NCBI RefSeq assembly: GCF_052072235.1 | Contig: NZ_CM125436.1 | Span: 124,001-188,000 of the forward strand | Origin: Brevibacillus_D fluminis_A | GTDB lineage: Bacteria; Bacillota; Bacilli; Brevibacillales; Brevibacillaceae | Length of the DNA stretch: 64,000 nucleotides | Reading direction: 5' to 3' | Shown here: one piece after another, positions 17,486 through 26,132 of the stretch | Layout: the number at the start of each line of letters is the position of its first letter | Position numbering within the stretch: the first letter of the stretch is position 1 | Position numbers and translations under genes: made by a program | Notes under the pieces: model-generated | What the model saw: the letters and a program-made list of their open reading frames with translations, nothing else | Told to the model about the DNA's origin: nothing | Databases searched by the model: none

Positions 17486-17662
17486 ATGAACGCAGTTACC
17501 GGGTATGTACAGCGGTTTATGAGGGAGGAGGATGCAGTAACGATTGTTGAGATGGTGATCATCGTCGCCGTCATTTTGATCGTTGTCCTGCCGACCTTGC
17601 AAAATCTTGGTTCGGCTGAGAATGAGCGGTTGGAAGAGATGGAAAGCAAGCTGAGAAAGTGA
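17486..17662 (+). CDS. Flp1-like type IVb pilin
   Basis: A 58-residue protein: short basic and acidic leader ending REEDA, then VTIVEMVIIVAVILIVVLP, a hydrophobic pilin helix with Glu at +5 after the predicted cut between Ala and Val, and a short charged tail. This is the layout of Flp1-like structural pilins. Of two ATGs, 17486 is chosen because AAAGGAGG lies eight bases upstream; the one at 17480 is too close. The prepilin peptidase gene follows with a TGATG overlap. Confidence 0.85.
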   Translation: MNAVTGYVQRFMREEDAVTIVEMVIIVAVILIVVLPTLQNLGSAENERLEEMESKLRK

Positions 17663-18147
17663 TGGACGTTTGCCTGGGTGTCTTTTTGGCGATCGCGGCC
17701 TGGTTTGATTGGAAGTGGCGGAAGCTGCCGAATTGGTTGTTGTTTCCTGTCATGCTGGCTGGCTTGGCATACCAGACGGCAGAAGGTACATGGTGGACAG
17801 CGGCAGGCGGCCTCGCAAGCGGGTTTGCCATTACGGTGGTGCCGGTAGCGCTGAGGGCAATGGGGATGGGCGATCAAAAATTGCTGATGGCGGTCGGGGC
17901 ATGGACAAGCGCTGCGGACATATATTGGCTGGTTGTACTCTCAGCTTTTCTTTGCATGTGCGCAGTGCTCTGTCGACCGCAGCGAATCAGGCGGTTAGGC
18001 AGGCATCTGTATTTGTCTGCGATGGGATTGGCAGCACATCGCAGGCTGTGGCTCCCCGACATGCAGCAGTCCGCATTAACGGTCCCTTTTGCCGTATATG
18101 TCTGTGGCGCATTTTGGCTCCGGCAAGCTGCGGGAATCTGGCTATGA
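17662..18147 (+). CDS. A24 prepilin peptidase (CpaA/TadV-like)
   Basis: 161 residues with several membrane helices and the two catalytic Asp motifs of aspartic prepilin peptidases: DWKWRKLPN near residue 17 and GMGDQKLL near 72. It should cleave the leader of the Flp1-like pilin and of the TadE/F-like pseudopilins. ATG overlaps the pilin stop; its own stop overlaps the next ATG. Confidence 0.88.
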   Translation: MDVCLGVFLAIAAWFDWKWRKLPNWLLFPVMLAGLAYQTAEGTWWTAAGGLASGFAITVVPVALRAMGMGDQKLLMAVGAWTSAADIYWLVVLSAFLCMCAVLCRPQRIRRLGRHLYLSAMGLAAHRRLWLPDMQQSALTVPFAVYVCGAFWLRQAAGIWL

Positions 18148-18548
18148 AGCGATGGAGAGTGTGGCGCGAGGAAACGGGCAGCCAATTGGTAGAGTTTGTG
18201 CTTGTTTTTCCACTGATTTGGGTTTTGCTGATTTTTGCGATGGATCAGTTCACGATCATGTATAACAAGCAGGTAGCGCTGGCAGCAGCGTTTGAAGCGG
18301 GGCGTACAGCATCTTTGCAGCCAAATGCCGGACTTGCCAGGTATTATGCGGGTCTGCGTGCGGATGATGAGCTGGAGCAGGCGATTGGCTTGAAGTCGAG
18401 CGATGTAGAGGTGATCGTAAACAGGCGATGGCGTAAAGGAGAACACCTGGAGGCAAGAGTATCAATGACCTTTTCACTGCTGGCATCCAATCGACCGTAT
18501 CAGATTGACGAGTCGTATTTCATGATGGTGGAGAATGCGGAGGAGTGA
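18144..18548 (+). CDS. TadE-like pseudopilin
   Basis: 134 residues beginning with a basic stretch and EETGSQLVEFVLVFPLIWVLLIF, the Tad-type pseudopilin helix with Glu at the pilin +5 position after Gly-Ser, then a soluble domain. ATG overlaps the prepilin peptidase stop (ATGA). A minor pilin of the Tad apparatus. Confidence 0.8.
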   Translation: MKRWRVWREETGSQLVEFVLVFPLIWVLLIFAMDQFTIMYNKQVALAAAFEAGRTASLQPNAGLARYYAGLRADDELEQAIGLKSSDVEVIVNRRWRKGEHLEARVSMTFSLLASNRPYQIDESYFMMVENAEE

Positions 18549-18553
18549 GCGCC

Positions 18554-19036
18554 ATGCTGAAACAGGAAAACGGGACGGTGATGCTGATCTCCCTGTTTTT
18601 TCTCATCTGCTTATTTGCCTTTTCATCCCTTGTCCTGTTGTTGGGGCAAGGAGCATTGGCAGGCATGCGAACACAGCAAACAGCCGACCTGATCACCAAG
18701 GGGGCGAGAGCAGCAGGCAAATGGACAAAGACAGACCCTGAGACAGGTGAAACAAAAAGCAGGCTGTTTGCGACAACGCAGGAGGCAAGAGAGCAAAATG
18801 CGAGTATCATCCGGGGGGCCAGGGAAGAAGCCGAAAAGCTTTTTGAATTAAATCGGGATGCATTGGAAAAGACCGCCCATCGGGTCGATATTACGCACCA
18901 AAAAGGGGAGAAGCATTACCTTTACAACCAGGGCATTTACCATTTGGAGATTACGGTAGAGCAGGAAGCGCCATCGCTTTGGGAAACGTTGATCATGAAA
19001 GTGCGGAGGGTGTCACAATCCGAGCTGAATCGATAA
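18554..19036 (+). CDS. TadE/TadF-like pseudopilin
   Basis: 160 residues: N-terminal QENGTVMLISLFFLICLFAF hydrophobic helix followed by a charged, partly coiled-coil soluble part. It lacks the usual Glu at +5 but has the size and position of TadF-like minor pilins. ATG at 18554 has GGAGGAG eight bases upstream; a GTG at 18545 overlaps the previous stop but lies inside that site. Last gene of the first Tad operon. Confidence 0.65.
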   Translation: MLKQENGTVMLISLFFLICLFAFSSLVLLLGQGALAGMRTQQTADLITKGARAAGKWTKTDPETGETKSRLFATTQEAREQNASIIRGAREEAEKLFELNRDALEKTAHRVDITHQKGEKHYLYNQGIYHLEITVEQEAPSLWETLIMKVRRVSQSELNR

Positions 19037-19064
19037 TCTTCTTTTTTCTCGGATTTTGCGATTA

Positions 19065-19093
19065 TTTTTGTCCCAAATCGACATGGTAGGGTA
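19065..19093 (+). promoter_or_regulatory. Bipartite promoter-like motif, copy 3
   Basis: TTTTTGTCCCAAA, nine bases, TAGGGT; 64 bases from the first base to the ATG at 19129. It links the unassigned 206-residue gene to the same control as the pilus genes. Confidence 0.5.
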
Positions 19094-19128
19094 TGGGCAT
19101 ATCAGTTGAGGGACAGGAGTGACGCTGG

Positions 19129-19749
19129 ATGCCTTCGCAAATTATTGAAAGATATAAAAGAATACTAAGCGGTGAACAAAAACGATTTTCTCCCTACGAG
19201 TTCGAGGAGCTGTTGTACCGGAAGCAAAAGGTGCAGCTTGTTCTGCGGTATGCGATCGAGCAGGTGAAAAAGTGGACGCCGGAAGAGGCGCGGTTACATC
19301 TTAGCCCTAAGGATGTCATGGATTTAAAGCTGCATTTGGTAAAGGAATTCATTGAGCCGCCGATCGAGGCCAAGGCTGACGATGTGTACTATCTGGTCGA
19401 ATATGCGTATCCGTACCTTCCGCGGCCGGGTGAAAAGCAAAAAGCGCTGGTCGTGTATAAAGAGGTGCTAGCTGGGAAACGCCGGCATTTTCCGCTGCAT
19501 TATTTTCAGACGCTTAAGGGAGAAGAGCGGGCAAAGATTTGCTTCGAGTACATGTGGCAGGAGCTGTTGGGTATAAAAAGCGTGAACGATCTCCCAGCGC
19601 TCTTCACCAGAACGGAAGACGCTTACCAGCTCTTACGAAAATACAAGCTGAAGATCCTGGTGGATACCCTCTATTTTTCACCGTTTGACATGGTGACAGA
19701 AATGTATCCGGAGCTGAATGACCCGAAATTATGGGGTGAAAATTTTTGA
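19129..19749 (+). CDS. DUF4046-like protein with internal duplication
   Basis: 206 residues, no signal or membrane segment. Two related halves are visible: IERYKRILSGEQKRFSPYEF... at about 5 and VVYKEVLAGKRRHFPLHYF... at about 107, each followed by a helical stretch and an acidic end near Tyr-Pro. This recalls the DUF4046 family of Bacilli (moderate confidence, from memory). Function unknown. GGACAGGAG precedes the start. It shares the bipartite upstream motif with the pilus genes, so a linked role is possible. Confidence 0.6.
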   Translation: MPSQIIERYKRILSGEQKRFSPYEFEELLYRKQKVQLVLRYAIEQVKKWTPEEARLHLSPKDVMDLKLHLVKEFIEPPIEAKADDVYYLVEYAYPYLPRPGEKQKALVVYKEVLAGKRRHFPLHYFQTLKGEERAKICFEYMWQELLGIKSVNDLPALFTRTEDAYQLLRKYKLKILVDTLYFSPFDMVTEMYPELNDPKLWGENF

Positions 19750-19863
19750 TGTAAAAATATTTGCAGTGACCCTCTGTCTTTTTCTACAGTTAAGCTAGTT
19801 TCATAAGCTTATAAGCAGATGAAACGGCCGTTATGTTTCTGGTGAGAAAGGGAGGCGTTGCAA

Positions 19864-20145
19864 ATGGCAACAGTAAAGTCTCGCCAAGAGGAGTACACAG
19901 AGATGGAGATGCTTGTGGGACTGACAGTTCGCTATCAGAAGCACAAGCCTGGGGCCAATCTCAATGTTGAGAGATTGCCCCGAGACGTATTTCGGATCGA
20001 GAGCGTTCATCGGTTCGGGAAACGTGTGGTTATCAATGACGGTATCATTGTGATGGAAGATGTTCCAGCCGTCATCATGCGCGGGGGAAGGGCAGCCTTT
20101 CTCTTGCCGACAGGAGAAGAACTCTACTTTTTTGTTGTAGAGTAG
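19864..20145 (+). CDS. Hypothetical 93-residue protein
   Basis: Not recognised. Predicted small soluble protein, mostly beta (FRIESVHRFGKRVVINDGIIVMEDVPAVIM). The start at 19864 has GGGAGG upstream. A possible promoter, TTGCAG-N18-TACAGT, lies at 19761-19790. A 13-bp stem (20155-20184, one mismatch) follows the stop but has no T-tract. Confidence 0.65.
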   Translation: MATVKSRQEEYTEMEMLVGLTVRYQKHKPGANLNVERLPRDVFRIESVHRFGKRVVINDGIIVMEDVPAVIMRGGRAAFLLPTGEELYFFVVE

Positions 20146-20294
20146 CCTCCAGTGTCTGCCTTGCACGGCTGCGTGCCGGGCAGATAAAAAAAGATTTATT
20201 ACTTAACATAGAAATGTTTTGTTGACGGCACAACAAGACATATAGCAAAATGGCGTTAAATGTATAAAATTGTATAAAAAGGGAGGAATTTGAA

Positions 20295-21086
20295 ATGGTG
20301 TTGGTACATGATGCGTTAGAGCTTGTCCAACGTTTTCATGAAAGCAGTGAGATGATGTTGGACAAGGATACGTGCAAGGATCGCTTTATTTCGTACGTGT
20401 TTACTGAATATCAGGAAGAGGTGCTTCAGCAGTACGATTTGGACATGTTCTATGAACATTTGAACCGCATTCAGCTTGGAAGATGCCGGATCGATTTTGA
20501 TCTCGCTGTCGATCGGTGGTACCAAAGACAGTACGAGCTTTTTTGCGAGGAAGGGACGTTCCACGACCGGTTGTTCACCATCGTAAAAGAGGTTCTGCTA
20601 AAACAAGGGGCTACCACAAAGGAACACCTGATCAATAGCCTGACGAAGTTTTTCACCGCGCCGACAGGCTTTATGCAAAGGTGGATGAACGACACCAAAC
20701 GAAGCGTTGGCAGCTATTTTTATTACGTTTCGAAAATGGGCATTCGGACATACAAGGACATTGAGGCACTGGTTGATGTCTGGGCCATTGAAAATCCGGA
20801 AGCATTCAAAGAAGAGCAACAGGAACTTCTGGCAAAACGAAAAGGCAGAGGAAGGCCCCAAAATCGGGAGTTATCGCAATTGATCAAACATGCACAGGAG
20901 ATCAAACCTCAGCTCACACCTCAGGAAAAAGAGAGAATCCGCAAAATCTACTATTACTACCGCAAAAGCTTAGACATGCTAGGAATGATCGAGAAATTCC
21001 GCAGCTACCTGCTTGCCAAAGCAAAAGAAGCGCAAGATAAGCAATTTACCTCGCCCAAACAACCCAACTCCATTCAGGTGGTCTAA
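20295..21086 (+). CDS. Hypothetical protein, 263 residues
   Basis: Not recognised. Cytoplasmic and helical, acidic in the first half, with a basic KRKGRGRPQNRE segment near residue 185 followed by a helix-rich tail containing KIYYYYRKSLDMLG. The AT-hook-like GRGRP core suggests DNA or RNA contact, but this is speculation. A strong AAAGGGAGGAA site precedes ATG. Five bases separate it from the degenerate ATPase gene, so it is probably the first gene of the second Tad-like operon. Confidence 0.7.
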   Translation: MVLVHDALELVQRFHESSEMMLDKDTCKDRFISYVFTEYQEEVLQQYDLDMFYEHLNRIQLGRCRIDFDLAVDRWYQRQYELFCEEGTFHDRLFTIVKEVLLKQGATTKEHLINSLTKFFTAPTGFMQRWMNDTKRSVGSYFYYVSKMGIRTYKDIEALVDVWAIENPEAFKEEQQELLAKRKGRGRPQNRELSQLIKHAQEIKPQLTPQEKERIRKIYYYYRKSLDMLGMIEKFRSYLLAKAKEAQDKQFTSPKQPNSIQVV

Positions 21087-21091
21087 CACGT

Positions 21092-21967
21092 ATGTACCAG
21101 CAGGTGCAAAGGTTTGTTTCAGCCTTTCGAGAGCTGGAGAAAAAGGAATTCGAGCTCTCAACCGAACAGCAAGAATCGTGGAAACAGCTAAAAGAGAAAC
21201 TGGCTTCACCGTCCGATTCGGACGTAGATGAATCACCCCACAGGGGACTGCAAACAATCGTTGTTACAGGTTTATATCCTCGAACCGGTTCCAGCTTTAT
21301 TGCGAGCAATTATGCCTATTATCATTCTGGAAAATCTGTGACGACGACTTTATGCGAATTACCAGGAATCTTTTCCTCCTATTACATTTCCCTCGACTTT
21401 GAAAAACGGGCGAGCGGTTCCGAACAAACCAACAAAACGTTGCTTCTGCAGGGACGAAAGCTGCGAATACATGCGCAGCAGCCTCGACAAGTAGAACATT
21501 CAAACCATACAGACACGATGAGTTGGTTTTACCCATTATTGAAAAGCACACAGCTTTTGGTTGTAGATATTTCGTCCCATTGGAATTCAGCAACTGCTGC
21601 CTGGCTTATGGGATTGGCTGATCAAATCTGGGTTGTTGTCGATACCGATTTTCCACGATTGGCACAAACGGTTTTTGATGAGCCAACTCCTTCCTGGTGG
21701 CTTACTGAAACAAGTAAAATTCGCATTATTCTAAACAAATGGCCGCTGAACAGTTCGAAAGGAAGCGTTTGGCGAAAGGTTCAGGGGACGCTCGCAATCT
21801 GGGATGAGCGAGTGAGTATACCTTCAGTCTTTTGCTGCGTGCCCCCTATGGACGAGGAAGCGGTTTTGAAAACCCGACTGGCGGCACGTCTATATCTTGA
21901 AATGTATCCCAATGAAAAGGAACTGATCGACCAGCTGGCTTGCCTGGACAAAGGAAGGTTTTTATGA
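21092..21967 (+). CDS. MinD/CpaE-like protein with degenerate P-loop
   Basis: 291 residues. After a helical N-terminus the core reads TIVVTGLYPRTGSSFIASNYAYY, a ParA/MinD-like first strand and loop in which the Walker lysine is missing (GSS instead of GKT). Later LLVVDISSHWNSATAAWLMGLADQIWVVVD matches the Walker B and following strand of this fold. Probably a non-hydrolysing structural relative. It precedes CpaB-, CpaE- and CpaF-like genes and overlaps the next gene by ATGA. Confidence 0.55.
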   Translation: MYQQVQRFVSAFRELEKKEFELSTEQQESWKQLKEKLASPSDSDVDESPHRGLQTIVVTGLYPRTGSSFIASNYAYYHSGKSVTTTLCELPGIFSSYYISLDFEKRASGSEQTNKTLLLQGRKLRIHAQQPRQVEHSNHTDTMSWFYPLLKSTQLLVVDISSHWNSATAAWLMGLADQIWVVVDTDFPRLAQTVFDEPTPSWWLTETSKIRIILNKWPLNSSKGSVWRKVQGTLAIWDERVSIPSVFCCVPPMDEEAVLKTRLAARLYLEMYPNEKELIDQLACLDKGRFL

Positions 21968-22758
21968 AGAAGAAGACATTGCTCACCATCGGAATTGTTT
22001 CGTTTGCTCTTGCGGGAGGCTGCTTTTATGCCGCGACCCATTATCTCGATGAGCTTGCTCAGGAAAAGTTGTACGCTCCGGTGGTAAAGGTTGTTGCAGG
22101 CAGGGAGATCATGCCTTTTGAGCCGATCACAAGTGATGATGTCGTGATTGAGCAAGAGGAAGTAGATGAGATTCTGCCGGATTCTTACCGTCGGATTGAG
22201 GATGTGCTGGGGAAACGAAGCGTGCAGCCAATCTTTGCGGGGGAGCAGTTGTTGAAGCGAAAGCTTGAGGATAATCAATTGCTCCCAGGGCCGCAAAAAG
22301 CCAGGTACGAGTTTCCGCTTACGATGATGATGCCGACAACGGAGGTGCGAAAAGGCGACTATGTAAAGGTCTGGGTAAAGTATAAATCGCCTGCCGAGCT
22401 TCAACTTATGCCGGCGCCAGTGACTTTTACGAAAAGCAGTCAGTCTGCTGAGTTGTTGTTTGAAGGACAGCTCGCGACGGTGAAAGATAGCAATGGAATT
22501 GAAATTTATACGTTAAAGCCATCGATTCTTACAAAAGCGGATCAAATCGAAAATCCATTTTTTCATGCCGCAGAAGCAACCAAGCCTTTAGAAAGCGAAC
22601 GTCGTTACCGGGACTACCGGGCGGAACCATCAGCGATTCCCGCTTTTATTGGATTCAATCTGACAGATAAAGAGTACGTCATGCTAACGGAAGCCATGCA
22701 GTACGGAGTCATTCAAATCGGCACCTATCTGAATGTGAAAGGGGAGAAGGCGCTTTGA
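21964..22758 (+). CDS. CpaB-like (SAF domain) pilus protein, second locus
   Basis: 264 residues: N-terminal membrane helix (about 5-25), then VVKVVAGREIMPFEPITSDDVVIEQ, the SAF domain pattern of CpaB/RcpC, with PIFAGEQLLKRKLE following. ATG overlaps the previous stop; AAAGGAAGG precedes it. The next gene's TTG overlaps its stop. Part of a tightly packed operon. Confidence 0.75.
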   Translation: MKKKTLLTIGIVSFALAGGCFYAATHYLDELAQEKLYAPVVKVVAGREIMPFEPITSDDVVIEQEEVDEILPDSYRRIEDVLGKRSVQPIFAGEQLLKRKLEDNQLLPGPQKARYEFPLTMMMPTTEVRKGDYVKVWVKYKSPAELQLMPAPVTFTKSSQSAELLFEGQLATVKDSNGIEIYTLKPSILTKADQIENPFFHAAEATKPLESERRYRDYRAEPSAIPAFIGFNLTDKEYVMLTEAMQYGVIQIGTYLNVKGEKAL

Positions 22759-23894
22759 GGGTTCTTGTCTGTTATCCGATCAAGACATTAGTCAATTCGT
22801 TCATTCCTGCTTATTGTGATGTGTTAACAGTAGAAAAGGAAACCGAGCTGGCATCGATCGCAGCGCGATATCAGCCGCAAGTGGCCGTATTTTTCACCGA
22901 CGCATTCACCCGACAAGTATGGGAGTGGGTGCCGGAAGTGTTCAGCATCTTCTTGCCAGAGATACCGAAAGTATTTGTGGCAACCCATCACGACCATGCC
23001 TTTGTCAAAAAAATCGTCGAGGATAAGGGTGAGCAGAGAGCCTATGTACTGCCGGCCGGGTTGACTTATGCGGAAATCAAGGAGCAGTTGGCCATCATTT
23101 TGGAAGATCGCCTTTCAACGGTGACCCATCAACAGATGGAGGAGGCAAACGGAAAAGTGGTTGCGCTGCTCAGCTATGGATCAGCAGGAGTCACCACATT
23201 TAGCATCAACTATCCCGTATTGCTGGCGAGACGGCTGCCATCTGCCAAAATTGCAGTCATCGATATGAATGTGGAGAAGCCTGATTTAACCAAGTTTTTT
23301 CAGTTGAAAGAACTGGCTCTTTTTCGGCCCGATCTTATCGAACCTAATTTTGCGGAGAAACGGAATTGGATGAGTCTGTTTACCCAAAGCAAGATCGCGA
23401 AAAATCTTTATTATGCTGGAGGGGCGTGCAAATGGAAGGCATACGAAATTTCGTCTCTGCTCAACGTCTTGCGTTCCAGGTTCGATTACATCTACGTCGA
23501 CTGGGGTTTTTGTTTCCCGGAAACGGAGGGGCTGCACAGATTGCTCGGGGAGGCGGATCAAAATTTGTTTTTTGTCCGAGCTGATCCTTTCAGCTTCGAA
23601 CATGCCAATCAATGGCTGCAAAAATGGGAGATAAAAGGGATCAAGCAGCATATTTTGATCAGCCAGTTGGATCGGGAAGAATCAAGCAGCTACCGCGTCC
23701 GGGAAAACGGGCAGGTTTACGGTGTGCTGCCCCATGTGCCAGACGCGCGCGTCAGTCATTCCCATCGGCAGAGGAGCATATTGGTGGAGGAGTTTTTACC
23801 GCCGAAAAAGTACAAGAGCAGTTTGCTGCAGCTGGTCGAGGCGGAGCAAAGGAGTGTAATGAGGGAGCTGCGTTATGCTGACATACAAGGATAG
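22755..23894 (+). CDS. CpaE-like protein with degenerate P-loop
   Basis: 379 residues, TTG start overlapping the CpaB-like stop. The first 115 residues look like a pseudo-receiver domain; then a MinD-like domain begins VVALLSYGSAGVTTFSINYPVLLARR, where GVTT replaces GKT, followed by IAVIDMNVEKPDLTKFF. Both lysines of the deviant Walker A are absent, so ATPase activity is doubtful. Its 3' end overlaps the CpaF-like gene by 20 bases. Confidence 0.65.
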   Translation: MRVLVCYPIKTLVNSFIPAYCDVLTVEKETELASIAARYQPQVAVFFTDAFTRQVWEWVPEVFSIFLPEIPKVFVATHHDHAFVKKIVEDKGEQRAYVLPAGLTYAEIKEQLAIILEDRLSTVTHQQMEEANGKVVALLSYGSAGVTTFSINYPVLLARRLPSAKIAVIDMNVEKPDLTKFFQLKELALFRPDLIEPNFAEKRNWMSLFTQSKIAKNLYYAGGACKWKAYEISSLLNVLRSRFDYIYVDWGFCFPETEGLHRLLGEADQNLFFVRADPFSFEHANQWLQKWEIKGIKQHILISQLDREESSSYRVRENGQVYGVLPHVPDARVSHSHRQRSILVEEFLPPKKYKSSLLQLVEAEQRSVMRELRYADIQG

Positions 23895-25230
23895 ACGAAA
23901 TTGGACAAGAGCCGATATTCAAAGCGTAGAAGATGTGAAACAGGCTGCCCGCGACCATTTGAACTACTTTGGCAGCACAAAAGAAGAGAAGCTGTCCATG
24001 CAACAGATTTTGGAGCTGGCTGAGAACGGCGATCGCAACAGCCATAGCCACATTACGCTTCGACTCCAGCATTATTTTGAGGAGGAGTTGGGACGACCGG
24101 TAACGGAATCAATCTTTCCACATGTGAACGCGTATGAAGGCATAACTTTTGCTACCTATGGATGGGGAATCCTCGATGTCGTTTTGCACCTTTCACCTTT
24201 TGTTGAGGAAGTCCGGGTTTCGGCCAATCGCCGAGTTGCTTACTTGGAGCGCGGCATAAAAAAGTTTCTCGCCTATACTCCGAGCTGGGATGAGGTCGTG
24301 ATGCTTCAGCAGAAGCTCGCCAATTCTGCGCAGCTTACCTTCAATGAAAAAAAGCCAAGGCTTAGCGGCTATTTGGACAAGCTGAAGGCTCGGCTGACCA
24401 TGTTTACCTTTCCATACTCGCGCACACCGACGATTATTGTCAGGCGATTCTCAACGGTGAGCTTCTCTCTCCAGCAACTGCGGCTGCAGCCATTGCCTAC
24501 GTTTGATGAAAAAGTTCAGTTGTTGATCGAGCAACAAGTTTATGGGCGCAGCAACGTGTTGGTGATCGGCCCGATGGCTGCGGGAAAAACAACATTGATG
24601 ATTTGCATGCTCAAACTGAAAAATCCGGAAACCGATTATATCACCATCTATGAGAGCGAACATGAAATGCGATTCGCCGACGTTTGGCCGGGAGAAGTGA
24701 TCGAGCTGCAAAATGTCGAGGAGATCGGCATCGAGCTGGCAAACAGCTTTAAAGATATTTACCGCTCCACGGCCAACACGGTATTGATAGGTGAAATCCG
24801 GGAACCGATTGAAGCCCATCATTTTATCAACGCCGGTATTCGCGGGACGGATGCGACAATCGCTGCATTGCACGAGCGATTTCCACGACAGGCATTAAAT
24901 GATTTGACCGATCTGGTGTTTCAGTATGGAGGGAGGAGCATCGAATTAACACAGGAGCGCATCAGCAGAGCCGTCAACTTTGTCAATTCGTTAAAATATC
25001 GCAGCAATGGGCATCGGTATATTGATGAAATAACGGTTACGGAGTGGAATGATGTGATGGCTAGAGTTGAATCAGTGCCATTGGTCTATCGCAACATGAC
25101 AACTGGAGAGTATGAGTGGACGGGAAAGCAGCTGCCGGATGAACTGGTGGAGCACATGTGCATGATGGGTGACGCCGATCTGGCTGTTCTGCAGGATTTG
25201 GGGATCACCAAAGCAGGGAGACAGCTATGA
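23875..25230 (+). CDS. CpaF-like secretion ATPase, second locus
   Basis: 451 residues of the secretion ATPase family with intact Walker A GPMAAGKTT (about 225-233), TIYESEHEMRF, and IRGTDATIAALHER in place of the usual THANS box. It differs clearly from the first-locus ATPase and is probably the only active motor of the second Tad-like system. It overlaps the preceding gene by 20 bases and the TadB-like gene by four. Confidence 0.8.
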   Translation: MLTYKDRRNWTRADIQSVEDVKQAARDHLNYFGSTKEEKLSMQQILELAENGDRNSHSHITLRLQHYFEEELGRPVTESIFPHVNAYEGITFATYGWGILDVVLHLSPFVEEVRVSANRRVAYLERGIKKFLAYTPSWDEVVMLQQKLANSAQLTFNEKKPRLSGYLDKLKARLTMFTFPYSRTPTIIVRRFSTVSFSLQQLRLQPLPTFDEKVQLLIEQQVYGRSNVLVIGPMAAGKTTLMICMLKLKNPETDYITIYESEHEMRFADVWPGEVIELQNVEEIGIELANSFKDIYRSTANTVLIGEIREPIEAHHFINAGIRGTDATIAALHERFPRQALNDLTDLVFQYGGRSIELTQERISRAVNFVNSLKYRSNGHRYIDEITVTEWNDVMARVESVPLVYRNMTTGEYEWTGKQLPDELVEHMCMMGDADLAVLQDLGITKAGRQL

Positions 25231-26132
25231 TTCGCTTATTGTTTGTGCCGATGTCGCTTTGCCTCCTCATAGGGTTTGTCACGTGGGGAATGGTAGCTGC
25301 TAAGACTTGGTCGACACCAAGGGTGTTTTATCCGAAAACATTGCTCGCACTGAGGAACCGGATGCTTGCCGACGCGAATGCAGGATATCTGTATCGGCAC
25401 TATTCCACCTGGTGCAGCATCGCCGGGGGCAAGCTCTTACCAGAAGATTTTGCGGTTATTTCGCTAATTGGTGCTGTAGTTGGCTTTATTGGTGGGCTAT
25501 GCCTTGGCAACCTGACGATGTCGCTATGTCTGTTTCTATTGTTTCTGCTTCTCCCGACTCTCTTGCTATACGCGAGATACACCGTGCGGATGAATGCGAT
25601 GATAAAATCGTTTGGCCAATTCGTTGATCTTTTTTCCCGCCATTACAGCAATCGGAAGAGCATTTTACCCGCTTTTCGGGACATGGTGGAAGAATGTCCG
25701 AAGCAGCTGGAAAATGAGCTGATATTGCTTATCAACAAGCTGACGGACGGGGGCAATGCGACCGTAGCAATCGAGCAGTTTGCGGAAAGGGTGAACCATG
25801 GATGGGCACAGGATTTTGCCACGTATGTCATTAGCGGGTTAGAAGGGGAAACAAAGGATATCCAGGCTTCCTTGAATCGATTGACAAACGAAATGTTTGT
25901 ACTGGAAGACGAGCGCGAGGAACGCCAGAGCGAGATACATAGCATCTGGATCAGTCTCATTATTGTCATCGTGATCTGCATCCTGCTGATTCCGTATAAC
26001 CAGGCTCTTTTGAAGGACTCTCTGCGACTATACTTTTTTACTCCTGACGGGCAGACATTGCTTGCGATCGCATTGACGATCTGGTGCTTCTGCATCCTGC
26101 TTGCGTTTATTTGGGGAAAGAGGCATGAATGA
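25227..26132 (+). CDS. TadB-like platform protein, second locus
   Basis: 301 residues; N-terminal helix, paired helices near 70-115, a T2SSF-type region (FGQFVDLFSRHYSNRKSILPAFRDMVEECP) and C-terminal helices. It shares little obvious sequence with the first-locus TadB but has the same layout and order. ATGA overlap with the preceding gene. Confidence 0.7.
   Translation: MIRLLFVPMSLCLLIGFVTWGMVAAKTWSTPRVFYPKTLLALRNRMLADANAGYLYRHYSTWCSIAGGKLLPEDFAVISLIGAVVGFIGGLCLGNLTMSLCLFLLFLLLPTLLLYARYTVRMNAMIKSFGQFVDLFSRHYSNRKSILPAFRDMVEECPKQLENELILLINKLTDGGNATVAIEQFAERVNHGWAQDFATYVISGLEGETKDIQASLNRLTNEMFVLEDEREERQSEIHSIWISLIIVIVICILLIPYNQALLKDSLRLYFFTPDGQTLLAIALTIWCFCILLAFIWGKRHE

Noticed and set aside
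20155..20184. Hairpin after the 93-residue gene as a terminator
   Set aside because: A good stem but followed by A-rich, not T-rich, sequence, so no intrinsic terminator was called.
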